DNA of 36,823 nucleotides from a virus. The translations under genes and the position numbers were made by a program. Where the stretch lies: positions 1 to 36,823 of IMG/VR virus record IMGVR_UViG_3300037041_002243; one strand, written 5' to 3'. Shown piece by piece: positions 14,200 to 22,199 of the stretch; position 1 is the stretch's first letter, and the number at the start of each line of letters is the position of its first letter. The notes below the pieces were generated by a model. That model ran no database searches, was not told the origin of the DNA, and saw only the letters and a list, made by a program, of their open reading frames with translations.

Positions 14200-14435
14200 A
14201 GCATTCCAAGCCCATTACAGCAACGATTGATCGCACCCATCAAATGCCACAACACCAAACAGATCATCGCCCCCGCGCCCCCCACACACACCAGGGAGCC
14301 CAAATCCCCCCATCGTCTAAGGTACTCCCGGCCCATCCCCCCGAGAGGGCAGCTCCGCTGAGTATCTATCGAAGAAAATCTGGGATTTTTTTTGGTGTGT
14401 GTTTTTTTTTGACGGTTGTTGGTGATGCGGCATGA
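14196..14435 (+). CDS. Short low-complexity frame coupled at both ends
   Basis: A 79-residue frame whose ATG overlaps the preceding stop (ATGA at 14196) and whose stop overlaps the primase start (ATGA at 14432). Such double coupling is hard to explain by chance. The sequence is odd: a His/Pro/Gln-rich first half (HQMPQHQTDHRPRAPHTHQ) and a hydrophobic end (GIFFGVCFFLTVVG). Two long T runs (8 at 14388 and 9 at 14402) lie in the last third. It may instead be an untranslated leader that merely stays open. Kept as a candidate. Confidence 0.4.
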   Translation: MKHSKPITATIDRTHQMPQHQTDHRPRAPHTHQGAQIPPSSKVLPAHPPERAAPLSIYRRKSGIFFGVCFFLTVVGDAA

Positions 14436-17400
14436 TCTCGGAAATTGAACTGGCCGCGCTGAAGTCGTACACGGACATCGTTTCCCTGGCGGAATCGTTT
14501 GGTCGTAAGGCAGAGCGCGAAGGCCGTCTCTATCGGTGTTGCTGTTTGTGGCACGAGGAGCGAACGCCTTCGATGGTGCTCTACCCAGACCAGGGCACTT
14601 ACCATTGCTATGGGTGCGGCGAGAATGGCGACGTGGTGAAGATGGCGCAGAAGATGACGCAGACGGACTTTCTTGGTGCGTTGCGGCATCTGGCCCGCTT
14701 TTCAGGGTACTGGCCACAAGGCCTGTCTGATTCTGATGGCGTTGTTCAGCCAAAGGTCGTCCCCGCTGCGAAACCAATCCCCCGAGTGTCTGAAGACAAG
14801 CGCATCAACTGGCACGTCGTCACGCCGGTGCCTGCAAAAGTCCCCGCGCCGCATCTGGGCACCTTTGAGCGTTTCCTGCATTCTGCTGGGAAAAGCGTCC
14901 GTCCTGTTGCGTTTTGGGAGTACCGCGACGGTGCCGGCCAACTGCTTGGGTGCGATGTCCGCTATGAATACACCAAGGTCCCGTCCAAGGGATTCAAGAC
15001 TGACGACTTGGTGCAAATCCCTGATGGCCGCCGCGCAATCTGCACATTAGTGTCAGAAACGCGGGCAGAAACCACGCTTGGTTTGTTTGCATTGGATCAA
15101 TTGCTTTTAGTGAAAAAAGACGTGATCACCTGGACCTGGGGCAAGAATATCGAAGACGGTTCGGAAGAATGGCGGCAACGTGCCTGGCCCAGTCCCAGTC
15201 CGTTGTTTGGTCTCAACCATCTTACCGCCAACCCAGACGCCACGGTTCTTCTTGTTGAAGGTTGTAAAACAGCAGCAGCGGCGCAAAAGATCTTCTCCGA
15301 CATGGTGGCCATGACCTGGCGCGGTGGATCCGATGGATGCCATAAAGCAAAACAAGTCGATTGGACACCACTTACAGGCCGCAAGGTCGTCATCTGGCCA
15401 GACGCCGATGAACCAGGCGCAAAAGCAGCCCAGGCAATCGTCGGTCACCTGGCAGGAATCGCCACCAGTGTTTCAGTCGTCAATGTCGCAGGATTCCCAA
15501 AAGGATGGGACCTCGCAGACGACACGGACAAAGACGTGCATGCCATCATGTCCGATGCAAAAAATCCACCACCATCGCCACCAAAAATAGAAATCCAAAC
15601 CACAGATTCCAACGAAGAAATCGAACTCCGTAACGAATACGCCGACGCCGACCGCTTCGTGACAGACATCATGGGCAAGGCCTGGTACTGCCCACAACGA
15701 AGCGCCAAGAAAGCCGACATCGAGGCCGGTTGGCTGGTGTGGGATGGCAAACGCCTGAAACCAAGCGAAGACGGCAGCATCCTACGCCTGGCCAAAGCGA
15801 CCGCGCTCAACCTCTCAACCGAATACCTGGAAAATGCAAAGGTTCTCGGATCCATAATCCAAGAACTCGAAAAAGCGCACCCAATCGACAAGGAAAAGAT
15901 CAAGGAAACAAAACAGAAACAATCCCGCCTGGTCGCTCGCGCCGATCGAATCCAAACGGAATCGCGTTCCCTGGTCCTGATCAACCTTGCCCGCATCGAT
16001 CAACGCATCCTCATCGATCAAAAAGAACTCGACGCAGACCCCAATATACTCAACATGCAAAACGGCGTCGTCCATCTGCCCACTGGCACACTGACCACAC
16101 ACGACCCCAAACACCGTTGTACCAAAATCACGGCCACACATTACGACCCAAGTATAGACCAATCCATCGTCCTGCGCCTGCTCAACCGCGCCTGCATGAA
16201 ACAAAACGCGGATGGAGTCTGGATCCCCGACACCGACCGAATCAGATTCCTCCAGGACGCAATCGGCAGCGGACTCTACGGACACCAAGAACTGCAAAAG
16301 TTCTACCTCTGCATCGGCAACGGTGGCGACGGCAAGGGCACCCTCTTCGAATCCCTCCTCGACGCCCTTGGTGGTGGCCACGACGGCTACGCCATGAAGG
16401 CCGACATGCAATCTTTCGTCCGCCAAAAGGTCAGCGGCCACCGCATCCGCGACGACCTCGCCAACATGGCAGGCGCCCGCCTGGTCCTGGCCAGTGAAAT
16501 CAACAAAGGCGAAGCCCTCGACGCCGCCCTGGTCAAAACTCTATCCGGTGAAGACACCCAGCGCGTCCGGCACCTCTTCGGCAAAGAGTTTGAATTCAGA
16601 CCCATCTGCACCCTCTTCATGCAGGCCAACCACGAACCCTACGTTGACAGCCAAGACGACGCAATCTGGCGCCGCCTGGTCAAGATCCCCTTTGGACCAT
16701 CCCTGCGCGAAGACGAACGCGACCCATCAGTCCGCCGCGCACTCCACGACCCAAAGACCGGCGGAGCAGCCCTGATGGCCTGGGCAATTGAAGGCGCCAA
16801 ACGCACTTACCAGGTCAAACACCTCACCACAACCGAATCGGTTGAAGATGCGACCAAGAAATATCGAGAGGAAATGAACCCACTCACCGGGTTCCTCATT
16901 GAGGACCTACGTTTCGCCTCCAAAGACCACGCCAAAGAAACCTGGGTCGCCCAGTCCGCCATCGTCCCAGCCTTCCAAAAGTGGCAGACCGACTCAGGCC
17001 TGGAAGACAAAAAGGGAAGTGGACTCAGTGGCCAACGCATCGGCAGACAACTCAAGGACTTCGGAGCATTCCCAGGCACAAGAAAAGTAGGCGTCAAACA
17101 GACCAGAATTTGGTATGGCGTCACTCTTGGCCCAGAATCAGAAAATCGTTACGAGTCATGCGAAGGCAGTTTTGTCCCAACAGAACAGGAACACCATGCC
17201 CAAATAGCACGTAAAGGTGTTTCCGTCATCGCTCGCAATCAGGCAATCGAGACTTATGACGGTTCTGACGCGCACGCGCAAAAAAATATACGTCCCCCCC
17301 CCAATAATACACGTCCCCAAGAAAAAATCCCTATAGGGAATTTTCCCACGCACGCGCCTGAAACTCTCCACAAACCTCGATTGGCTGATTGTGGCAATAC

Positions 17401-17437
17401 GCTCCCAGACCTAGATTCTTTTGATCCTGACTTCTAA
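14432..17437 (+). CDS. Primase-helicase, CHC2 + Toprim-like + D5/P4-type helicase
   Basis: A 1001-residue replication protein. The zinc finger is CHC2 type: Cys38, His41, Cys59 and Cys62. A Toprim-like domain occupies about 271-355, with TVLLVEGCKT (Glu276) and IWPDADEPG (Asp324, Asp326). A D5_N-like linker follows. The SF3-type helicase has Walker A GNGGDGKGT at 629-637, a Walker B region with ARLVLASEINKG, and a sensor segment CTLFMQANHEP. It should make RNA primers and unwind the fork on phage DNA. The last 100 or so residues are disordered Pro/His/Asn-rich and are encoded by an unusual DNA element (17271-17357). It starts with an ATGA overlap with the previous frame. Confidence 0.92.
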   Translation: MISEIELAALKSYTDIVSLAESFGRKAEREGRLYRCCCLWHEERTPSMVLYPDQGTYHCYGCGENGDVVKMAQKMTQTDFLGALRHLARFSGYWPQGLSDSDGVVQPKVVPAAKPIPRVSEDKRINWHVVTPVPAKVPAPHLGTFERFLHSAGKSVRPVAFWEYRDGAGQLLGCDVRYEYTKVPSKGFKTDDLVQIPDGRRAICTLVSETRAETTLGLFALDQLLLVKKDVITWTWGKNIEDGSEEWRQRAWPSPSPLFGLNHLTANPDATVLLVEGCKTAAAAQKIFSDMVAMTWRGGSDGCHKAKQVDWTPLTGRKVVIWPDADEPGAKAAQAIVGHLAGIATSVSVVNVAGFPKGWDLADDTDKDVHAIMSDAKNPPPSPPKIEIQTTDSNEEIELRNEYADADRFVTDIMGKAWYCPQRSAKKADIEAGWLVWDGKRLKPSEDGSILRLAKATALNLSTEYLENAKVLGSIIQELEKAHPIDKEKIKETKQKQSRLVARADRIQTESRSLVLINLARIDQRILIDQKELDADPNILNMQNGVVHLPTGTLTTHDPKHRCTKITATHYDPSIDQSIVLRLLNRACMKQNADGVWIPDTDRIRFLQDAIGSGLYGHQELQKFYLCIGNGGDGKGTLFESLLDALGGGHDGYAMKADMQSFVRQKVSGHRIRDDLANMAGARLVLASEINKGEALDAALVKTLSGEDTQRVRHLFGKEFEFRPICTLFMQANHEPYVDSQDDAIWRRLVKIPFGPSLREDERDPSVRRALHDPKTGGAALMAWAIEGAKRTYQVKHLTTTESVEDATKKYREEMNPLTGFLIEDLRFASKDHAKETWVAQSAIVPAFQKWQTDSGLEDKKGSGLSGQRIGRQLKDFGAFPGTRKVGVKQTRIWYGVTLGPESENRYESCEGSFVPTEQEHHAQIARKGVSVIARNQAIETYDGSDAHAQKNIRPPPNNTRPQEKIPIGNFPTHAPETLHKPRLADCGNTLPDLDSFDPDF
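17271..17357. other. Structured DNA element inside the 3' end of the primase-helicase gene
   Basis: The element has direct repeats CGCACGCGC at 17271-17279 and 17349-17357. Between them are seven A (17280-17286), TATA, ACGT with nine C (17294-17302), a second ACGTCCCC, and the 12-bp palindrome TCCCTATAGGGA (17328-17339), followed by ATTTTCCC. It encodes a low-complexity tail (KNIRPPPNNTRPQEK) with no domain. Mixed A+T tracts, G+C repeats and a palindrome within the replication gene would suit a replication origin or a protein-binding site. The role is inferred. Confidence 0.5.
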
Positions 17438-17531
17438 ATAATAATAAAATAAAGAGTTAAGTAAAAAAGATAAAGAATTTCCAACCCATGATGGCAATCC
17501 AGCCGTCCAAACATCCCAAGAAAGGGATTCT

Positions 17532-17804
17532 ATGAGTATATTCAAAACCCTAACCAAAGAGAAACGCTATATCGTTTCTGATGGAGTTACCGGCGAATGG
17601 ACAATCGCTGGTTATTTCTATTCCATTGACGAGGCAGTGAAAGCCTTTCGTCGGTGCCACAAGATTGAATGGAGGAATCTTCTGGCCTACGAAGACAAAA
17701 AAAACTCTATAACTTATTGCATGGAAGAGGTCAACGGGAAAATGGTTCTTGTCCCTTCAAAACAAAAATTCAATGCAAATACTAAAAAAAATAACAAAAT
17801 CTAA
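17532..17804 (+). CDS. Small A+T-rich protein, unknown
   Basis: A 90-residue protein with a good ribosome site (AAAGGGATTCT before the ATG). It is basic and A+T-rich in codons compared with the flanking genes. Its core YIVSDGVTGEWTIAGYFYSI and helix DEAVKAFRRCHKIEW look globular, and its tail is Lys/Asn-rich (KFNANTKKNNKI). The roughly 95 bases before it (17438-17531) are very A+T-rich and hold no gene. No family is recognised. Confidence 0.6.
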   Translation: MSIFKTLTKEKRYIVSDGVTGEWTIAGYFYSIDEAVKAFRRCHKIEWRNLLAYEDKKNSITYCMEEVNGKMVLVPSKQKFNANTKKNNKI

Positions 17805-17879
17805 GTGAAAAAAAAGAATTCCTACCTGATGGCCAACCCCATCGCAACCGCGCCAAAGGCGCACCCAAGGAGACAGCGC

Positions 17880-18479
17880 ATGAGCACCGCAACCCTCACC
17901 GTCGAGACAAAAACCGATCTCGAACGCCAACAAATCATCGCCGCCATCTTCCGGTGTCTCTCAGACGCCAAGGATGCGATCCAAGAAGCCGCGAAGATTT
18001 TCGCCGCCGCAACCAAGGCAGATCCGAATTTTCGCGCCTGGGCGCTGGAAAACGCTCCCAATGGTTGCCGGAGAACACTTCTCGACCTGGAAGGAGTCGG
18101 AAACGGACTCATTGACGCCCGTCTTCTTGGTGGTGAGGTCAAAAATTCCTACCAATTGCGATCCCTCCCAATGCCAGACCAACAGAAATTTATCGAAGGA
18201 TCAATCGAAGTTCTCACCGAAAACGGAGAAACGCTTTTGATCGCAGGTCAAAACCTGACTCAAGACCAATTCCGGCAGGTTTTCAACCGAACCCACATTC
18301 GATCCCTGGAAGAACAAAAGGCCTGGATCGAATCACAAAAGACAAAACAGGCCATCACCGCCAAGAAAACCACCCGGCCAGTCTTGGAGCCGGACAAGAA
18401 AAATCGTTGCATCTTGTTTGATGGTCGGTCAATCCCGGTCAGTCATGTCATGGACGTTTGTCGCCGGGTCATGGAGTGA
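17880..18479 (+). CDS. Early protein of unknown function
   Basis: I place the start at the ATG 17880, seven bases after AAGGAG, and not at the upstream GTG. The product is 199 residues. It opens with a helical half (DLERQQIIAAIFRCLSDAKD, AIQEAAKIFAAATKADPNF) and continues with a mixed half containing GSIEVLTENGETLLIAGQNL, DQFRQVFNRTHIRSLEEQKA and a C-terminal FDGRSIPVSHVMDVCRRVME. A helix-turn-helix-like segment (TQDQFRQVFNRTHIRSLEEQ) is possible in the second half. Position after the helicase and before the small terminase suggests DNA metabolism. Confidence 0.65.
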   Translation: MSTATLTVETKTDLERQQIIAAIFRCLSDAKDAIQEAAKIFAAATKADPNFRAWALENAPNGCRRTLLDLEGVGNGLIDARLLGGEVKNSYQLRSLPMPDQQKFIEGSIEVLTENGETLLIAGQNLTQDQFRQVFNRTHIRSLEEQKAWIESQKTKQAITAKKTTRPVLEPDKKNRCILFDGRSIPVSHVMDVCRRVME

Positions 18480-18483
18480 TGAT

Positions 18484-19086
18484 ATGTATTCCAAAAAATA
18501 CTATGAAGAACACAGGGAAGAACTTTTAGAAAAGAAGAGAAATTACAATGAAAAACACAAAGAAGAATCGCGAAAATACAGAGAAAAACACAAGGAAGAA
18601 ATTAAACTAAGGAAAAGAAAATATGAAGAAAAACATAAGGAAGAACATAAACTAAGGAAAAGAAAATACTACGAAAAACACAAGGAAGAAATTAAACTAA
18701 GAAATAGAAAATACAAAGAAAAACACAAGGAAGAACACTTAGCACTGGGTCGAAAATACGGGCGAAAACACTATGAAAAACACAAGGAAAAAATCCTAGC
18801 AAGGATGCGAGAATACAGAGAAAAACATAAAGAAAAAATCAGCGAACAAAGAAGAGAAAAATCGCGAAAATACAGAGAAAAATACAGGGTGAAACTCTCA
18901 GAAAAAAGACAAGAAGAAAAAAAATCCAAAAAAATCCAAAAATATCAAACCAATATCAAACTCGCCCTCACCTTCCTCAAAGCCAACAACCCATGTCAGC
19001 CATCGACCTCCAATCCATCGCCATCGCAAACCTCCGAAAACGCGCCGAGGCCGGTGAAAAACTCTCCGAATTCGAATGGTCCCTGA
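18484..19086 (+). CDS. Lys/Glu-rich helical repeat protein
   Basis: The start is set at the ATG 18484, after GATGAT, 4 bases beyond the previous stop. The product is 200 residues. Residues 1-150 are almost wholly charged, with repeats of KY-x-EKHKEE-x-KLRKR. This predicts a long single alpha-helix or coiled coil. The last 50 residues are Ser/Pro/Asn-rich and overlap the first 94 bases of the next gene. Base composition is strikingly A+T- and purine-rich against its neighbours. Similar Lys/Glu/Tyr repeat proteins occur in many phages without known function. It may bind DNA or another phage protein. Confidence 0.65.
   Translation: MYSKKYYEEHREELLEKKRNYNEKHKEESRKYREKHKEEIKLRKRKYEEKHKEEHKLRKRKYYEKHKEEIKLRNRKYKEKHKEEHLALGRKYGRKHYEKHKEKILARMREYREKHKEKISEQRREKSRKYREKYRVKLSEKRQEEKKSKKIQKYQTNIKLALTFLKANNPCQPSTSNPSPSQTSENAPRPVKNSPNSNGP
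18574..18753 (+). repeat. Four tandem 45-bp units encoding KYxEKHKEE repeats
   Basis: Residues 31-90 of the helical protein are four consecutive 15-residue units, encoded by about 45-bp repeats that are highly similar at the DNA level. Each has an AAATA[CT] start and an AAACA[CT]AAGGAAGAA core. Related, less regular units extend on both sides. Such arrays expand or contract by recombination. Confidence 0.75.
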
Positions 19087-19775
19087 TCACCACCGCCGCC
19101 CAGGCAGAACGCCCCGACCCAATCGCCGACCTCGCCAAAAACCTCACCGAGCAACTCACCAAGATCCAAGCCGAAGGCAAGAAACCAGGTGCCAATCTCC
19201 TCAAAGCAGCTCAAGAGGCCCTGAAATCTGCCCAAGGCGCCACGATCTGGACTGATGCCGCGTCATGCGCCCAAGAACTCGGCATCAGCGTCCAGACCGC
19301 CCGCAATTGGCTTGGCGAACTCGGCATCCCCTCTGCCCGGACCTCGATCTCCAAAATCGAAGTCTATAAGGGCCTCTGGATCCGAGAACGCGACAGCATC
19401 GGCAAAGCCACCGCCCCAACCAGCGACGCCGACGACCGAGAACAAGAACTGCGCATCGCCGAACGCCAAGCCCGCGTTGATGAACGCACCCAGCGCCTGG
19501 TCGCAGTCGCCAATGACGCCGCCAAGGCAGGCCTCATCACCGCCGTCAGGGACATCAGATCGCCCCTCATCAACGGCCTCCCCAGCCGTCTTGCCGATGT
19601 CCTGGCCACTGACCAAGACCGGATCCAATGGGAAGGCAAGGCCCGCAAAATCATATCTGACCAACTAGAACACATCTGCGCAACCCTCACCCCCGAGAAC
19701 CTCAACCAGAAAGGCGCCACCAATGGCCAAACGCAAAACCCCACCCAAAAAGCCCAGCCCACTCAAAAGGCCTGA
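18993..19775 (+). CDS. terS: Terminase small subunit, lambda Nu1-like
   Basis: A 260-residue protein. Residues 1-80 are a helical extension. Residues 85-130 form an HTH with a Nu1-like pattern (ELGISVQTARNWLGELGIPS, then a marker strand and YKGLWIRERD, compare lambda gpNu1 'IRTIQNWQEQGMPV...YAERD'). A coiled section (REQELRIAERQARVDERTQR) follows. A later segment GLPSRLADVLATDQDRIQWE matches the place of Nu1's 'GLPLSVQRRFPEL'. The C-terminus is Gln/Thr-rich. It should bind the packaging start site. Unusually, the large subunit lies 2.5 kb downstream, with ParB-like and SSB genes between. It overlaps the next gene by 53 bases. Confidence 0.7.
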   Translation: MSAIDLQSIAIANLRKRAEAGEKLSEFEWSLITTAAQAERPDPIADLAKNLTEQLTKIQAEGKKPGANLLKAAQEALKSAQGATIWTDAASCAQELGISVQTARNWLGELGIPSARTSISKIEVYKGLWIRERDSIGKATAPTSDADDREQELRIAERQARVDERTQRLVAVANDAAKAGLITAVRDIRSPLINGLPSRLADVLATDQDRIQWEGKARKIISDQLEHICATLTPENLNQKGATNGQTQNPTQKAQPTQKA

Positions 19776-21024
19776 GCCCAACCGCGTCGATATGCCCATC
19801 GACCACCTGATCCTCTCGCGGGACCTCCAACCCCGCGCAAGGCTCAATCCCGAAACCGTCGCCGAATACGCGGAAATCTACCGCATCGGAGGCCTCAACG
19901 CCATGGAACCGATCCGCGCCTTCACCGACAAAAACGGTGACGCGATTCTGACCCGTGGATTCACCCGCGTCGCCGCCGCCCGCGAAGCAAAACTCACCCA
20001 CCTCCCCTGCGACCTCTACCCAGAACCTGAAGAAGAAATCGACATCCTTCTCGACTCCCTGTCAGGCAACAAACACGGCCAAAAACTCACCAACGCCGAC
20101 AAACAACGCGCCCTTGAACTCTACCATTCCAAAGTCGAAGTAAAACTCTGGGGCACCACGCGTGAAGTCTCCATGCTTTTGGGATGCTCCCACGACCTGG
20201 TCGCAGAATACCGAAAGAAACTCAGCGCCCCGGCCAGGGAAGAAACTCCAGAACCAAAACAAGGAAAAATCGAAACCGCCCCATACCAAAAGGCAAATGT
20301 TCACAATGCCTCACCAATTTTAGACATGGAAGGAATTGAACAACTCGCCACCGACCTTTGCAAAAACATCAAATCGCTCACCATGGAAGAGGCAATGGTC
20401 CTCTCCATCCTCTGGGATCTTCAGGCCTTCGCCGGATCATCAGCCCTCTGCGCCATCGTCCGCAACACCATGCCAACACAACCAGACGAAGAAGACTTCA
20501 TCGAACTGATCGAAGACTTCCGCCAGAGTTGTTACATCGAAAGCGAAGGTGACGAATTCCTCTGGCTCACCGAAGAAGGCCAAAAAGAAATCCTCAGCAC
20601 CCTCAACAAACGCCCACCAAGCCAATCCCCAAAGGAACCCCAAACCCAAGTCACTACCCGCCACGAAACCCCAGAACAACCCAAAGAACCAAAACGAAAC
20701 CCCACCGCCACCATCGACAAGGCCCGCGAAATCCTCGCCGACCGCATCGTCGAAGAACCCATGCGCGCATTCCGCATCCCAGGCCGTCAAAGGGAAATCT
20801 ACCTCCTTGCCTGCATCGTCGGCATCGACTCAAACGGCATGCTGCAATGGGGCGACAGCGACCTCGATGCGGCAGAACTCGCCTTCGCCCAAGGCCTCGC
20901 CAAACGCACCGCCGAAGAACTCAAACGAGGCAACGAAAGAATCGGCACCATCGGCAGCATCGCCCTCCTCTGGGACCTCGACCCCAACGCCATCATGATC
21001 CTGGCAGAAAGGGCGACAAAATGA
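19723..21024 (+). CDS. ParB-like protein
   Basis: A 433-residue protein. Residues 20-125 are a ParB/Srx N-terminal domain: MPIDHLILSRDLQPRARLNP, then DAILTRGFTRVAAAREAKL (box-II-like G-x-x-R-x-x-A-A) and LDSLSGNKHGQKLTNADKQR. An HTH-like part follows (SMLLGCSHDLVAEYRKKL). Residues 215-310 are helical and acidic. After a Pro/Thr/Gln linker the C-terminal 100 residues are helical. No ParA is encoded nearby, so plasmid-type partitioning is not shown. In phages such proteins act in replication, regulation or DNA binding. It overlaps the small terminase gene and is coupled to the next gene by ATGA. Confidence 0.75.
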   Translation: MAKRKTPPKKPSPLKRPEPNRVDMPIDHLILSRDLQPRARLNPETVAEYAEIYRIGGLNAMEPIRAFTDKNGDAILTRGFTRVAAAREAKLTHLPCDLYPEPEEEIDILLDSLSGNKHGQKLTNADKQRALELYHSKVEVKLWGTTREVSMLLGCSHDLVAEYRKKLSAPAREETPEPKQGKIETAPYQKANVHNASPILDMEGIEQLATDLCKNIKSLTMEEAMVLSILWDLQAFAGSSALCAIVRNTMPTQPDEEDFIELIEDFRQSCYIESEGDEFLWLTEEGQKEILSTLNKRPPSQSPKEPQTQVTTRHETPEQPKEPKRNPTATIDKAREILADRIVEEPMRAFRIPGRQREIYLLACIVGIDSNGMLQWGDSDLDAAELAFAQGLAKRTAEELKRGNERIGTIGSIALLWDLDPNAIMILAERATK

Positions 21025-21266
21025 ACCCGCAAATCAAAGAATTGGTCATCAACCTCATGGGAATGAAAGAACTCATGCGGCTAGAAGGAAAGCCACAAAT
21101 CAAACTATTACGCATGGACGTTTTGATCTCAACCTCTGAAATTTTACATATTCAAGAAACAATCGAAGACCTCAACGAAGACCAATGCAAAAAACTGATC
21201 GAAATGTTTGAATCCATCAAAACCATCGTTTCACAAAAACCAGAGGCATCAGGAATGACCCCATGA
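21021..21266 (+). CDS. Small helical protein between ParB-like and SSB genes
   Basis: An 81-residue protein with ATGA overlaps at both ends. It is helical throughout (QIKELVINLMGMKELMRLEG, RMDVLISTSEILHIQETIED, DQCKKLIEMFESIKTIVSQK). No domain is recognised. Tight coupling to SSB suggests a replication accessory or a subunit of the same complex. Confidence 0.6.
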   Translation: MNPQIKELVINLMGMKELMRLEGKPQIKLLRMDVLISTSEILHIQETIEDLNEDQCKKLIEMFESIKTIVSQKPEASGMTP

Positions 21267-21697
21267 GCATCCCCCTCAACCACCTCATCATCGCCGGGAA
21301 CCTCACCCGCGACCCCATCACCAAGTTCCTCGCAAATGAAAAATGCGTCGTGAACTTCGCAATCGCCAACAGCCGAAAATACAAATCGGCCAGCGGCGAA
21401 GAACGGGAAGAAACCATCTTCCTCGACTGCGCCGCCTTCGGCAAAACCGCCGAAACCATCGGCAGGTATCTTGTCAAAGGCAAACCAGTCATCGTAGAAG
21501 GCATGCTCAAACAAGAAACCTGGACCGATAAAGAAACCGGCAAAAACCGCAGCAAAATAGTCCTCAACGTTGACAAATTCCACTTCGTCCCCGACGGCAA
21601 AAAATCCGACCAAGCCCCAAAACAACCCGAATCACCCCAACCAACCACAAGCACCCAACCCACAACTACCGAATCCGAAGATCAACCCCCATTCTAA
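21263..21697 (+). CDS. ssb: Single-stranded DNA-binding protein
   Basis: A 144-residue SSB. It has an OB-fold core with HLIIAGNLTRDPITKFLANE (compare 'KVILIGNLGRDPE'), VVNFAIANS, FLDCAAFGKTAETIGRYLVK and GKPVIVEGMLKQETWTDKE. A Pro/Thr/Gln-rich disordered tail ends in the acidic tip EDQPPF, matching the SSB tip D-D-x-P-F that recruits partner proteins. It binds ssDNA during replication. Coupled to the gene before it by ATGA. A hairpin follows the stop by 9 bases. Confidence 0.93.
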   Translation: MSIPLNHLIIAGNLTRDPITKFLANEKCVVNFAIANSRKYKSASGEEREETIFLDCAAFGKTAETIGRYLVKGKPVIVEGMLKQETWTDKETGKNRSKIVLNVDKFHFVPDGKKSDQAPKQPESPQPTTSTQPTTTESEDQPPF

Positions 21698-21706
21698 CCT
21701 GGGAAC

Positions 21707-21761
21707 GCCGAGGCCAACCTCGGCATTGAATCCCCATGGGAAATCCGAGCGCCTGCTCGGA
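21707..21761. repeat. Two 7-bp hairpins after ssb
   Basis: GCCGAGG-CCAA-CCTCGGC occupies 21707-21724. TCCGAGC-GCCT-GCTCGGA occupies 21744-21761. Both have tetraloops. The first follows the SSB stop by 9 bases, but without a U tail. The second is the reverse complement, over 16 bp (21745-21760), of the hairpin at 22201-22216 on the other side of two small genes. They could be terminators, mRNA-processing structures, or cassette boundaries. Confidence 0.75.
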
Positions 21762-21779
21762 AATTTGAAAGGAACAACC

Positions 21780-21998
21780 ATGGAAACACCCCAGCAAAAC
21801 ACCAAACGGGAAATCTGCACCATCACATTCATTTCCGATGAATCTTCGCACGTTGACATCTTTGTGACCTCACACCCAAACGGCAACGACCTCGAAAAAC
21901 TCGCAAAATCCGTATTGGAAGTACTGCAAGCACTCATGCAACGCAAAGATCCGCAACATAAGGAGACACGCAATGCCGCACATTTTGACAGATGTTGA
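21780..21998 (+). CDS. 72-residue small protein of the hairpin-bounded cassette
   Basis: The start is the ATG 21780, with a good ribosome site (AAAGGAACAACC before it). It has strand-rich KREICTITFISDESSHVDIF and helical EKLAKSVLEVLQALMQRKDP parts. Its last 26 bases overlap the next gene. Its C-terminal coding region carries a 22-bp repeat (21931-21952) that recurs at the end of the next gene. No family is recognised. Confidence 0.55.
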   Translation: METPQQNTKREICTITFISDESSHVDIFVTSHPNGNDLEKLAKSVLEVLQALMQRKDPQHKETRNAAHFDRC

Positions 21999-22188
21999 AG
22001 AAATACAACGATTGATAAAAGAAGGCAAGGTAATTCATCGTCAGGGTTCTGGAGACTATCAAACAACCAGACACGCAAGAGAGTCTGATATGATTCCGAC
22101 AGAATGGTGTTTGTCTGTTGGACATCGGTTTGAATTGATTCCTGGATCACTCATGCAGCGCAAAGATCCTCCCACAGTGGACAATTAA
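21973..22188 (+). CDS. 71-residue small protein of the hairpin-bounded cassette
   Basis: The ATG at 21973 has a strong ribosome site (AAGGAGACACGC before it). The 71-residue product begins MPHILTDVEEIQRLIKEGKV and includes IPTEWCLSVGHRFELIPGSL. It ends with LMQRKDPPTVDN, in which the LMQRKDP also closes the preceding gene. The shared end is a 22-bp direct repeat with one mismatch. No function is recognised. Confidence 0.6.
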   Translation: MPHILTDVEEIQRLIKEGKVIHRQGSGDYQTTRHARESDMIPTEWCLSVGHRFELIPGSLMQRKDPPTVDN

Positions 22189-22199
22189 AAAATCCCAAT

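Noticed and set aside
15724-16497. Long plus-strand frame in the primase-helicase gene
   Set aside because: It is a frame-shifted shadow of the helicase, Pro/Arg/His-rich, with the expected codon bias of the true frame.
17304-17340. T7-promoter-like string (TAATAC ... TATAGGG) near the primase end
   Set aside because: The spacing between the two parts is far longer than in a T7-type promoter and no phage RNA polymerase gene is present. The bases are better explained by the repeat and palindrome element.
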